Positions 44,701 through 54,202 of a stretch of DNA of 64,000 bases are shown here, in pieces. The translations under genes and the position numbers were made by a program. Source of the DNA: Oscillatoria sp. (GTDB taxonomy: Bacteria; Cyanobacteriota; Cyanobacteriia; Cyanobacteriales; Laspinemataceae). Location: positions 1 to 64,000 of the forward strand of contig JAABSJ010000001.1 of the NCBI GenBank assembly GCA_011390515.1, read 5' to 3'. Numbering within the stretch: the stretch's first letter is position 1; each line of letters starts with the position of its first letter. Under the pieces are notes generated by a model, which did not search any database, had not been told where the DNA came from, and saw only the letters and a list, made by a program, of their open reading frames with translations.

Positions 44701-45825
44701 TTCTGCCACTGGCTCATTTGAGGCTACAACGGGTTCCGGGGCTGAGGCTACAACGGGTTCCGGGGCTGAGGCTACAACGGGTTCCGGGGCTGAGGCTACA
44801 ACGGGTTCCGGGGCTGAGGCTACAACGGGTTCCTCTGGGGCTTCGCTATCTACTAGAGGAACCGAAGCGATCGCATTAAGTAGCTCTTGTCCCACCTCCG
44901 ACGATCGCCAATCTTTTTCAGGAGCGATTAATTCTTCTACTGGCATTGCCAAACCGACTGCCCCAGAAAATTGCCAAATAATATCGTTATAATCGCGATC
45001 GCTCCCGGTATCCACCCGCAAGTCTTCCATCACGAACGCACTACCACTTCCCGTAACATCGCTAATTTGACCCACATGAAACGCATCCGACGGGTTCGCA
45101 GTTGCCAGGGAAAACAAAGGTCGTTTGTTGCCCCCAATTCCTGGGTTGTCATAGACCTCCTGCACCTTGCCGTTCGGAACCAACATCACCGCAAAAACAT
45201 CCCCTGGCGACATGGAAAATGTTTCCCGTCCCAAATATTCCCCAGAATTATTCCAACTAGAAAATTTTGCCCCTTCACTTGCATCGGAAATAACCACATG
45301 GCCTAATTACGAATTACTCAAAGCTCTTGAAGCGGCTTCAGTAATAAATTCTGACGACCCAAGGGATAAGTCTTCCATCCCTTTCAGGCTAAAAATTGCC
45401 AACTCGCCTTGGTAACTACCGCCATCCAACAGATAGTCTACCCCCACCTCTCCCGTCGCATCTGCCACAAAAAAACCTTCGGTGATTCCCCAGTTGGTAA
45501 TTGGGTCGCCTTCGCCATCGGGAGAAATACTGACTCGGTACGGAGTTTCGTCGCCAATTGAGGAGATTTTTAGTCGATAATCCCCTTGGTTTAAATGCTC
45601 GAAAAAGAGTTCTCCACCATCTAATTCACTCGCATTAACCGCAGATAAAACGTTCCCAAAATTATCCAGGAGTTCTACGGATACTGGTGCTTGTAACGGT
45701 TGCACTCCTATGTTGAAACTCCCCTCACCCGGATGGGAAAACTCGTACAAGTCGAGGCGCGAGCCCGGCCCGACCCGATCTATATTAACGTACCATTCAT
45801 TTAGCTCCCCGACTTCAAATGGCAT
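41767..45825 (-). pseudogene. Large DUF4114 surface protein, split by an in-frame stop and cut by an IS
   Basis: One frame of about 1350 codons. Residues about 20-105 resemble a PPC-type beta domain. Two DUF4114-like domains follow, each ending in DRDYNDI; the first spans the break. Then come an (EPVVASAP)n linker, a second DUF4114 domain with DYNDILF, a bacterial Ig-like (BIG2) domain (about 870-950) and beta-rich C-terminal domains. The TAA at 45309-45307 sits after ALSNS, where the second DUF4114 domain reads ALSNSASG, and the frame continues unchanged after it. The last residues (SQSPVELGH) are encoded by the end of the IS630 element. The intact protein would be an exported or surface adhesin-like protein. 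No classical signal peptide is seen. Confidence 0.8.
44720..44834. repeat. 24-bp coding repeat (EPVVASAP)
   Basis: Four identical 24-bp units (44720, 44744, 44768, 44792) and a partial fifth encode EPVVASAP on the minus strand. The lack of any base change between copies means recent expansion. The Pro-rich linker joins two DUF4114 domains. Confidence 0.95.
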
Positions 45826-46191
45826 GGCAAAAGCTCCGAAGGTAGATGTAGATGGCTTGAAAGTTAACTTATCAGGGCCGATTCAGTTTTGTCATCAGTA
45901 ATTTTTCGGAAATTTTTCAGCCATTTTGCTAGTTTTCCGCTTCGCCTCTTTGAAAAATTACTTAGAGCACAGAACGAAACTGGCTCGATATTTTGGCTTG
46001 AGAAATAATCAGGACAGTGAAAAGTTCTGTGAGATAATTAATTATGGGCCTTAAACTGTCCAGTTCGTCTGTGTATGTTGTTATGCATGAATGACTCTTT
46101 GGCGTGAAGGAATTTTGTCAAAAGTAAGGTGGGCGGACTTTCCGCTAAAATAGAGGGACCCGCTTGGAGCCGAGTCAGTCGAACTTGTTGT

Positions 46192-47727
46192 TCACGCTTG
46201 ATGACCACTGCGGCGGACGGTTCTGAACCACCCGGAAAAACTCTTCAAAATGCCAGAGGGCATTTCTAGTCTTATGATTTGTAAAATTCCTAGAACTAAA
46301 GCATTTACATTGACAAATCGTTCAAATGCTTCGATTTTCTCTATTATTTTGAACGGCTCTTGCTCCGAGTAGTCCTTGATATTCATGTTTTTAAGATATG
46401 GAGAAGAACGAGCCATATTGTTCATCCAGAACCGATAGATAAACCTTGATAAAATCTCGATTAAAGTTCGAAAAGTTACTTTTATTTTAAATTGCCAACT
46501 ATAAGTCTTCATGATTTATGTACCGGACAAATTTAGGTCTGTAGACAACAGGATACTTTGCTTTCCTTCTGCCCACAACACCCGTACAAATCGGACTAAA
46601 TGTTTAGGACTATCCCAATGTAAATCTATAGTTCTATAACTGACTTTTTGTTGTTTTCCATAAAGGGATAACCATTAGACCTCTTGCAAAAAAAAGGATT
46701 GATCCCCCCAACCCCCCTTAAATCCCCCTCCCGTCCCCCTTAGATCCCCCTCCCGTCCCCCTTAAGAAGGGGGAAGCCAGAGGAATAAATGTTTATTTAC
46801 TGGGGGAAGCCAGAGGAATAAATGTTTAGTTCCTGGGGGGCTTTAAAGAATTTTGCAAGAGGTCTATTCAGTCGTTAAAGAATTTAAGTCATTAAATAAG
46901 GTGCGTAATTCCAGGCGCTTTCCCCAGACAGCTGGTCTACCGGGACCTTTTTTCAGGGGGGATGGTTGTAAAGGTGCTCTTGCCACCGTATTAATCTTGA
47001 CCCGAGTAATCAAGTGTATTGAATCAGATCTGACCTCCTTAATTAGTTTTTTTGACGCAAAGTAAGCAGTCTTTAATGAGGTAACCTCCAGCTTTTATAT
47101 AGGTCGTACATAAGTTCGATATTTTATCGACTAAACTCGGGGAATTATCATCAGGTTCTTTAACTTAATCTTGAATCTCAAACGTGACCGGAACAGCGAG
47201 TAAAGAATCACCGGATTGCAATAAAAGACTTATAGCCCCAAATAATGCCCCCTAATCCATTCAGGTTTAGTAACATTATCTGATTCTTGGTGTAATTTTG
47301 TGACCAAGGGCATTTTTCTTCTTTCCTTCGGTACTTTAATGCCATCCCCAACATAAACAGGCTGCCCCTTCAAACGTTTGACATTATTATGAGAACTCAA
47401 CCATTGATGCCATCGGAATGATAATGTTTTGGCACTCCAACTTTTAGCGTGAAACCAATGGAGAGCATGGTCATGGTAGTATTCACTCAGGCCCACTGCA
47501 TTCAGATAACTGGTAATAGCCTGTGCCCGGTTGCACAACAAGATGCCCCAGACCATAATCACTAACCATTCAAACGCCGCCTCACGGCTGAATGCGGGCC
47601 GTAAACTTTTTATGATTTGCTCAACTCGCTCTTTGGGGTGCATAATAGTAACACTGGTTAAGGTTAGAATACAAGCCCTGTATGACTTATGGACTGGTTT
47701 TATGCCGGTCCATTTTTTTGAGGCCAT
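46192..47727 (-). pseudogene. Broken DDE transposase
   Basis: Read on the minus strand, the first part (47727-47230) contains VYVGDGIKVPKE and HQESDNVTKPEWIRGHY, typical of an IS4/IS701-like DDE transposase. A frameshift near 47238 moves the reading to GAISLLLQSGDSLLAVPVTF, which then hits a stop. The family C repeat interrupts the gene at 46866-46676. After it comes WLSLYGKQQKVSYRTIDLHWD, then another stop near 46514, then KTYSWQFKIKVTFRTLIEIL to 46192. The gene cannot make an active enzyme. Confidence 0.8.
46676..46866. repeat. Expanded family C element inside the transposase pseudogene
   Basis: Ends TAGACCTCTTGCAAAA and TTTTGCAAGAGGTCTA are intact. The interior is enlarged by a direct duplication of CCCCCTCCCGTCCCCCTTA-type and GGGGGAAGCCAGAGGAATAAA-type blocks. 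The copy at 60154-60347 has nearly the same expanded interior. Confidence 0.9.
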
Positions 47728-47770
47728 AGAGCGACCGACGAGGGGTTATACAAAACTTTTCACTGTCCAG

Positions 47771-48287
47771 TTAATTTAATTTAATTTAATTTAATTTTAA
47801 AATATAGCACATTTCGGGGATGGTGTTCAGCCCAGGTTTAACAAAATCTCAGATGATTTGGCTCCAGGGTATATCGCCCTAGGGGAAAAAATTGGGTTCT
47901 CACCCTACATTCTCAGGCCAAAAGAACATCAATTTTGCCCAGAGAATGGGTTTGTAAACGCTGTCCTGACCGACTAGGCATGGTCGCCGATTGATTTTAT
48001 CTCACCCCCATACAATAGAGCGCCCCCTTGAGAATTTCCATCCCCCATTCAGAATCTTTTTAGCCCGAGAAGACGTCTATAGGAGAAACAGGACCCTTCT
48101 TTCCCTTCTTTTGTGAATTTGCACTCTTGTCTTTCATCTCTATTAACTCTGGAATCGCGTCAGGGATTGCGGATTAACAGCGAGACCGATCGCCCAGGTG
48201 GGATGAGGTGACTTCAAGAATTGCCATGTCATAATTGAGAGAAGAAGGATTAATGATTGACGTATAACATGAGAGGAGATCTTTGGT
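47771..48287. other. Spacer with a TTAAT tandem run
   Basis: TTAAT is repeated five times at 47771-47797 right after the IS end. The remaining 480 bp hold no gene; the promoter of the COP23 gene should be near 48200-48270. Confidence 0.6.
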
Positions 48288-49073
48288 ATGTTTCAACCCA
48301 AATATAAATCGCCAGTATCGAGTCCCATTGCCGCCATCCGAGGAGTCAGTGCATCCCTGGGATTAACCTTACTCCTGGGTGCGAGTGGTGCAGTCTTAGC
48401 CCAGGAGTTGCCGCCTCGGAATAACGTGCGAGTTCCCCCCAATTCGCCCACAGAAACAGGGGATGCCAATCCGGGGGATACCCCCACAGCCAGTAATGCA
48501 CGGTTTACCTGTCAAGTCGTGGATGGACAGTACACCGTGATGTATGCCCCGCAAAGTCAACCGGGACAGGTGTATGAGTGGGCCAAACCCAGTACCTTGG
48601 GCGGGGGGTGGACCGAAGACCGACGCTGTAACGAAATTGCCCGTCGCTTAGAGTTTTACCGGGAAGACGGGATGCAAGAACTGGCGATCGGCTCAGAAAA
48701 TGGGTATGACACCATCTGCGTCACCACCGAGAAAAATCCCACCTGTCAGATTGTCCTGACGGTCCCCCCGGGAGAGAACCCCCAACTGATTCGCGATCGC
48801 GTCTTTGAAAACTTAACCGTTGCCGATAGCGGTCGTCAAACCGAAGCCGTGAATGCCCTAGTGGATAACGGCCAAGGGGGGAACCTCTTGCAGACCCTAG
48901 AGGGGGTTTTCGGGATGCCCATTCCCGGCAGCAGCCCCCAAACGCAAGTCCGACCCGGAAGTATCGATTTACGGCCTTTCCTAGACCCAGTAGATGGGGG
49001 GACAGGTGTACAACTGAGAGAAAACAGCAGCAACGGATCCAGCCATCAGCTCAATCCTGAGAATTTTCGTTAA
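48288..49073 (+). CDS. COP23-domain exported protein
   Basis: A 261-aa protein. The signal peptide (about residues 20-38, ending VLAQE) is followed by a low-complexity Pro/Asn segment, then the COP23 domain (about 72-180) with FTCQVVDGQYTVMY, EWAKPSTLGGGWTEDRRC and TICVTTEKNPTC. Four cysteines could form two disulfides outside the cytoplasm. COP23 was first seen as a circadian-oscillating membrane protein in cyanobacteria; its molecular function is unknown. AGGAGA lies 8 bp before the ATG. Confidence 0.87.
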   Translation: MFQPKYKSPVSSPIAAIRGVSASLGLTLLLGASGAVLAQELPPRNNVRVPPNSPTETGDANPGDTPTASNARFTCQVVDGQYTVMYAPQSQPGQVYEWAKPSTLGGGWTEDRRCNEIARRLEFYREDGMQELAIGSENGYDTICVTTEKNPTCQIVLTVPPGENPQLIRDRVFENLTVADSGRQTEAVNALVDNGQGGNLLQTLEGVFGMPIPGSSPQTQVRPGSIDLRPFLDPVDGGTGVQLRENSSNGSSHQLNPENFR

Positions 49074-49280
49074 AGCTGGGGGACGGGGTAAGGGCTGACA
49101 ACGGTAGATTTTTTACGGTAAACGGCACCTGATGGTCCCCTCCCCTTGGCAAGGGGAGGGTTAGGGTGGGGTTCTTCTCCATTGAGAGGATGTAGAGAAA
49201 CCCGGTTTCTAACCGATACTTTACCGACATCCTAGAAACCCGAGTTTCTTGTCCCCAGGATTTAATGCTGAACCGAAGTC

Positions 49281-50921
49281 CTAGTAACCTGGGGATTGCC
49301 AATAGCCCTCTTGCGGTGGAACCGTTGGCTCTGTATAGGGTTCTGTATAGGGTTCGGCGTAGGGTTCGGCGTAGGGGGCAGCGTAGGGGTCGGCGTAGGG
49401 GTCGGCGTAGGGGTCGGCGTAGGGGTCCGGCGGGGTCCAATCTCTATACTCATCGGTGACAGGAGGTTCGCCAGGGTACTCATCCGCAGCGGGTGGTTCA
49501 CTAGAGTCATCGGAATAAGAGGAATCCCGTGGTGAAGAATCCTGAACCGAGGGGTCGGCATTCCGGAGATTTTGTTTCGCCAGCCAATCCCGGCCAATCT
49601 GAATCGTGATATCCGATCGCAAACTGCCGGTACTTTCCACCCGCACCTCGCCAAGGCCCAGAGCATCACGAATCGCCTGGGCACTTTCCATGTCACCATT
49701 TTGGGCAACAATGCGCGTCACCGCTAACGGTTGGTTCCAGGGACTGGAAACAAAAACATTCCAATACCCTTGATCCGAGAGGCTATTTCGCAACAGATCC
49801 ACTGCATCCCAGTCATCCGTACTATCTTGAATCGCCACCCGGACATAAGCCGGATCCACCGACTTATAATGCCTGCCATGAAGGTCGAAATCCAAATGTT
49901 CGGCGATCATCGCATCCAGGCGTTCATAGTTGGGTAACCAGTAACTGGCTTCATATTCCTCGGGAGCGCTGAAATCTCCTGGCACCATTAACATTTGCAC
50001 ATTAGAAGATTCTGTTTGGGCCGCAAAACCCGCTAGAGCAGCGATTTCTTCAATCGTTAAGTTCGTATCAATGAATTCTTGAACCACCGAGAGAATTTTC
50101 GGTAATCGGGTGATGGTATTGATATTCAGGGTTTGATCCATCAGCGATCGCATCATCATTTGCTGACGCTGGATCCGACCGATATCCCCTAACTGATCGT
50201 AGCGAAACCGCAGAAATTGTAGCGCCTCTTTCCCCGCGAGATACTGCTCTCCCTGCTTGAGGTTGATGTACAGACGTTGGCTATCATCCTGGTATTTCAT
50301 ATCTACCGGGACATACATTTTGACCCCGCCGAGGGCATCCACTAATTTTTCGACCCCTTGAACATTGATGCGAATATAGCGGTCAATGCGAACACCACCG
50401 AGGAGTTCATTCACCGCCTTAGCGCTCAGAGCAGGGCCGCCAAAATAGTTAGCATCATTAATTTTGCGGACGCCATAGCCTTCCACTAAGGTGCGGGTAT
50501 CTCTCGGGATAGAAAGAACCGTCAACTTGTTAGCTTGGGGGTCAAAGCGGACTAATAGCATGACATCAGAGAGACCATCCAGGGAATTAACCGGGGCATG
50601 GTATCCTAATTCGGGAACATTCTCCTCTTTGAGGTCAGAAGTTAAAACGCTAGTACCCAGGATTAAAATGTTAACTGAGCGGGTGAGCTCAGGCAATTTA
50701 AGATTGGTCCGCGCCAGATCGCTGTTAGAAAATATGGCTGCATCTTCAGCACTGAGTCGGCTTTGCATTAAGGGGGTGCTGGACAAAGATACGGCGAGCA
50801 AGGCTCCTGCGGTTGCCGAGAGCATTGCCACACCACTTAAGCCAAAACAAAGCCAAAGCCAACGTCCCCGATTTTCTTTATTGAGCTTGTTACTCCGGGG
50901 TTTAGCGGTTGGTTCCGCCAT
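49281..50921 (-). CDS. LytR-CpsA-Psr (LCP) family envelope protein
   Basis: About 546 aa from the ATG at 50921; earlier in-frame starts to 51014 lack a ribosome-binding site. One membrane helix lies near residues 20-45. The LCP domain (about 85-320) has SIPRDTR, KINDANYFGG, FRYDQLGDIGRIQRQQ, with the Arg and Asp residues that bind polyprenyl pyrophosphate. A LytR C-terminal domain (about 355-440) follows, and then an acidic low-complexity tail with YADPYADP/YAEP/YTEP repeats. LCP enzymes attach glycopolymers to the cell wall. The tandem tail is unusual. The gene is alone on the minus strand. Confidence 0.9.
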   Translation of the reverse strand: MAEPTAKPRSNKLNKENRGRWLWLCFGLSGVAMLSATAGALLAVSLSSTPLMQSRLSAEDAAIFSNSDLARTNLKLPELTRSVNILILGTSVLTSDLKEENVPELGYHAPVNSLDGLSDVMLLVRFDPQANKLTVLSIPRDTRTLVEGYGVRKINDANYFGGPALSAKAVNELLGGVRIDRYIRINVQGVEKLVDALGGVKMYVPVDMKYQDDSQRLYINLKQGEQYLAGKEALQFLRFRYDQLGDIGRIQRQQMMMRSLMDQTLNINTITRLPKILSVVQEFIDTNLTIEEIAALAGFAAQTESSNVQMLMVPGDFSAPEEYEASYWLPNYERLDAMIAEHLDFDLHGRHYKSVDPAYVRVAIQDSTDDWDAVDLLRNSLSDQGYWNVFVSSPWNQPLAVTRIVAQNGDMESAQAIRDALGLGEVRVESTGSLRSDITIQIGRDWLAKQNLRNADPSVQDSSPRDSSYSDDSSEPPAADEYPGEPPVTDEYRDWTPPDPYADPYADPYADPYAAPYAEPYAEPYTEPYTEPTVPPQEGYWQSPGY

Positions 50922-51197
50922 CGGGCGTTGCTTGGATACGTTCTGATTTGGCACGGGCTTCCTCACACACTCAACAATATATCGATCAAATCGGACGAGC
51001 ATCCTCACGCTCAAGTAGACAAACGGCTGTGCAGGTGTTTAACACCCCATACCGTTGATGGGTTGATTGGCTATTTCCTGTTCCCTGGGATTGGGGGATC
51101 AGTCACCATCTACGCAGTCATTCGCCGTTGTCGGATCCTCAACCTCAAGTTAGCTTGAGGCATGGCGATCGCCCGAAACGATCCTCCCATGACAGGT

Positions 51198-51746
51198 CTA
51201 GGATAAATGCTTGCCAACAATCTCCTCAGCAACCTGTGATACTCCCGGTAATCGCAGTGGCCGACGTTGCCATAGACGAACCATCAGCCAAATATTTACC
51301 ACAAAATAGCCCGAGGTTAACAGACTACTCATTAATAACAAGGGAATGGTTAGTAATTCCGAACTTCTTGCGCCGGTTTCCAAGAAAATATATCCGAGTA
51401 GCCAACCGAAGGCTAGGGTAACAGCTAGGCGAGAGGCAGCTTTTTGTTTGCGGCTACCTTGGTGGCGATATAAGGTCCACAAGGCGGGGAAAAAGCCGAG
51501 GATGGGGAGGAAGTAGAAAAAGAGTCCTAAATGGGCGAGGTCTTTGTTTTCTAGGTCTTCCCGAGTCAGGGTTGGGGGGGGACTGTTCGAGTCCTGTTCA
51601 GTCCAACCGGATGCAGCAAAACGAGAGCGAACGCGGCGATCGCTCTCGTCTAGGATTTTAGAAGACTGGCGCTTGGGGCCAGGATTGGAATTAGGCGGAA
51701 ACTGGGTCATAGCCATCAGAGTTTTAGCCATCAGCTTAATAGGCAT
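51198..51746 (-). CDS. Small multi-pass membrane protein, unknown
   Basis: Up to 182 aa; several in-frame ATG codons (51746, 51731, 51716, 51710) make the start uncertain. A basic, Ser/Pro-rich N-terminal region is followed by about three membrane helices (LGLFFYFLPILGFFPALW, LAVTLAFGWLLGYIF, LLTIPLLLMSSLLTSGYFVV). The first ATG overlaps the stop of the subtilisin gene (TGATG), so the two are translationally coupled. It may assist export or anchoring of the protease; that is inference. Confidence 0.7.
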   Translation of the reverse strand: MPIKLMAKTLMAMTQFPPNSNPGPKRQSSKILDESDRRVRSRFAASGWTEQDSNSPPPTLTREDLENKDLAHLGLFFYFLPILGFFPALWTLYRHQGSRKQKAASRLAVTLAFGWLLGYIFLETGARSSELLTIPLLLMSSLLTSGYFVVNIWLMVRLWQRRPLRLPGVSQVAEEIVGKHLS

Positions 51747-53434
51747 CAGTTTAAGCGGTTTTCAGGAGTTGGGGTCGTCCACCAAGCCAAACTGTAAGGT
51801 TGGGTGGATTCATTCACTTGATCGCGAAAGTACACCCGGATTTTATAACGGCCCGTTTGTTTAATCGGGTGATAAATATGTTCCGTACTGTCTACCTTGC
51901 TAACCGAGGACCAGACACTCTTGCGAATATCGGTTTCATCCGCAGGCATCAGATAGAGCTCCAGGTTATTTAACCCGCGATCTCGAAACTCTTCTCCAAT
52001 ATCATATTTGCCATTATTATTCCCATCAACCAGATCGACCCAACGATTCCAGGTTAAAGAAATAGACAAGAACCGGCCCGCCTCTAAGGGTTCTTCTAGG
52101 ACATATTCCTGGTAACTATTCGCCTCAACCTCGCGATAATCCCAACCGATTCCCGGGACGGCATTTCCTGGACCCCACTGACCGGCACTAAACTGTTGGT
52201 AGGCCCGGTAAGCATTCAGATGCCCCGTTCCCAGGTCTCCATCCAGGGGAATTTCCTGACTGCTATAAGCGTCGGAATCTAACCAGGTGCGGTTCTCGTT
52301 GGCAAAAACCGTGCGACTCATTTTCAAATGCTGACCATTGCCGGGGTCTTCGATTTTTTCCGCCGAGTTCATTAACACCGCTTTCATCACCTCGTGGCGG
52401 CGAGCATCGAGGGTCCATTGGGGATTGTTGGCTTGTTGATGAAGTTGGCGATCGCCATACTCTTGTAACAGGGCGACGGTTGCCGTCACATGAGGGGCCG
52501 CAAAACTGGTGCCACTGGTCCGAGTGACTTGACCATCTAAGCTCAATAAATTCAAGTTACTACCGGGAGCCACCAAATTGATAGCGCGACGGTTATCCAC
52601 ATTGCCTTCTAACCCAATCAACCGACTGGTAATCCCACTAAAAGCACTGCCAATATTCGCCAGGTCTACCTTGGCAAACTTGCCCTCATAGAGCGTGCTA
52701 AAGGCGATATTCATCCCGTTATAATTATCCGTGGGAATGGGAATGCCCCCTCGCCCTTGATTTCCCGCCACCACATGAAGCACATTATGGACCCGGGCTG
52801 ACCAATCCAAACATTGAGTCAGCAGGGCGTTACCATCTAAGACCGCATTGGGACGCGGATCCTGGGCCAGGGATTCTCCGAAACTGTAGTTAATCGCCCT
52901 CACATCTCCGCTATTTTGTTCAGCCAGATTTTGAGCCGCTAAACATTCTTCCGGTTGTCCACTGCGCCGCAATAAGCCAATCCCAGCCGCATAGAGGATG
53001 GCATTTGGGGCAACCCCAGTAAATGCCTTATCAGAACTAATCATCACCGAGGCCACTTGCTCGGCGTGTTGTTCAGCCGGTTTCATCTGGGGATCATCGG
53101 TGGGACTCGTTTGACGCGGTGCATCCTGCATGAAAACCTGCTGGACGGGGATTTCCCGATGCAGGTTCGCTTGTTTGTCGAGGCCAAATTTTCGAGGGCG
53201 GCCAATGTCCACTTGACCGATCGCAATTTTTCTCCCGGTTAAGTTATAGGGCGCATCATGCAGCCGACGAGCATCAATGCCGATTTCACTAATGGAAGTA
53301 GGAAGGGCGACGGCTGGAATTCCAATAAAAGCCATACTGACGCCGCCGACGAGTCCGCTTAACCCCGTTCTAAGTTTTAAGCGCTTCACGGTTCGGGCTC
53401 CACACACCAACCAATTATTAGGGAGTGTCTTCAT
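51746..53434 (-). CDS. Exported S8 (subtilisin-like) serine protease
   Basis: A 562-aa precursor with a signal peptide ending near AVALP (about residue 46). The catalytic triad is Asp in IGQVDIG (about residue 77), His in EQHAEQVASV (about 122) and Ser in TSGTSFAAPHV (about 297). The oxyanion Asn lies in VVAGNQGRGG. The His region has HAEQVA in place of the usual HGTHVA. The C-terminal 150 residues are a beta-rich domain of the PPC/P-type. It is probably exported to the cell surface or medium. It is coupled to the small membrane protein downstream and diverges from rpe only about 50 bp away. Confidence 0.9.
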   Translation of the reverse strand: MKTLPNNWLVCGARTVKRLKLRTGLSGLVGGVSMAFIGIPAVALPTSISEIGIDARRLHDAPYNLTGRKIAIGQVDIGRPRKFGLDKQANLHREIPVQQVFMQDAPRQTSPTDDPQMKPAEQHAEQVASVMISSDKAFTGVAPNAILYAAGIGLLRRSGQPEECLAAQNLAEQNSGDVRAINYSFGESLAQDPRPNAVLDGNALLTQCLDWSARVHNVLHVVAGNQGRGGIPIPTDNYNGMNIAFSTLYEGKFAKVDLANIGSAFSGITSRLIGLEGNVDNRRAINLVAPGSNLNLLSLDGQVTRTSGTSFAAPHVTATVALLQEYGDRQLHQQANNPQWTLDARRHEVMKAVLMNSAEKIEDPGNGQHLKMSRTVFANENRTWLDSDAYSSQEIPLDGDLGTGHLNAYRAYQQFSAGQWGPGNAVPGIGWDYREVEANSYQEYVLEEPLEAGRFLSISLTWNRWVDLVDGNNNGKYDIGEEFRDRGLNNLELYLMPADETDIRKSVWSSVSKVDSTEHIYHPIKQTGRYKIRVYFRDQVNESTQPYSLAWWTTPTPENRLN

Positions 53435-53485
53435 ATTTTGTTAAACTGAATACGACTTGACGGACGGATGAAATATTTGTTAGCC

Positions 53486-54202
53486 ATGACCCAAACGCAA
53501 TCAAACAAACCTATTGTCGTTGCTCCCTCTATCCTATCAGCAGATTTTAGTCGTCTGGGAGAGGAAGTACAGGCCATCGATCGCGCCGGGGCAGATTGGA
53601 TCCATGTTGATGTCATGGATGGTCGGTTTGTCCCTAATATTACGATTGGCCCTCTCGTGGTCAAAGCCCTTCGTCCTGTGACATCCAAACCCTTGGATGT
53701 ACATTTGATGATTGTTGAACCGGAACGGTATGTCGAGGATTTTGCCAAAGCCGGGGCCGATATTATTTCGGTTCATGCTGAACACAATGCCTCCCCTCAC
53801 CTCCACCGGACCCTCGGTCAGATTAAAGAACTCGGCAAACAAGCCGGTGTGGTCCTCAATCCTTCCACGCCGTTGGAGTTGATCGAATACGTTCTGGATC
53901 TGTGCGATTTGGTGTTGATCATGAGCGTTAACCCCGGTTTCGGCGGTCAAAGTTTTATCCCCGGTGTGGTCCCCAAAATCCGGAAGCTGCGCCAGATGTG
54001 CGATGAGCGCGGTTTAGACCCCTGGATTGAAGTCGATGGCGGGCTCAAAGGAAACAATTCCTGGCAAGTCATCGAAGCCGGTGCGAATGCGATTGTTGCC
54101 GGTTCTGCTGTTTTTGGTGCTCCTGACTATAAGGAGGCGATCGAGGGGATTCGCCATAGCCAGCGTCCGGCATTGGAAGCGCAACCGTTGGCATCGGTGT
54201 AG
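53486..54202 (+). CDS. rpe: Ribulose-phosphate 3-epimerase
   Basis: A 238-aa TIM-barrel enzyme of the Calvin and pentose phosphate pathways, converting ribulose 5-phosphate and xylulose 5-phosphate. Signatures are [30 protein letters not shown] (Asp and His metal ligands), VDVHLMI-type strand [11 protein letters not shown], and [10 protein letters not shown] with the phosphate loop, then DGGL. The ATG at 53486 agrees with the usual cyanobacterial length; an earlier ATG at 53468 adds six residues. It is a single gene. Confidence 0.96.
   Translation: MTQTQSNKPIVVAPSILSADFSRLGEEVQAIDRAGADWIHVDVMDGRFVPNITIGPLVVKALRPVTSKPLDVHLMIVEPERYVEDFAKAGADIISVHAEHNASPHLHRTLGQIKELGKQAGVVLNPSTPLELIEYVLDLCDLVLIMSVNPGFGGQSFIPGVVPKIRKLRQMCDERGLDPWIEVDGGLKGNNSWQVIEAGANAIVAGSAVFGAPDYKEAIEGIRHSQRPALEAQPLASV

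Larger units (their letters stand above)
46010..47770 (-). mobile_element. Degenerate insertion sequence with a nested family C repeat
   Basis: The ends are CAGGACAGTGAAAAG at 46010 and CTTTTCACTGTCCAG at 47756-47770, an inverted repeat. The element is about 1.76 kb, including 190 bp of inserted family C repeat at 46676-46866. Its transposase gene is broken several times. A second copy of the left end lies alone at 40369-40516. The right flank is a run of TTAAT units. Confidence 0.85.

Noticed and set aside
49262-49711. 149-codon frame rich in Pro-Thr repeats
   Set aside because: It is an alternative frame of the LCP tail repeats, not an independent gene.
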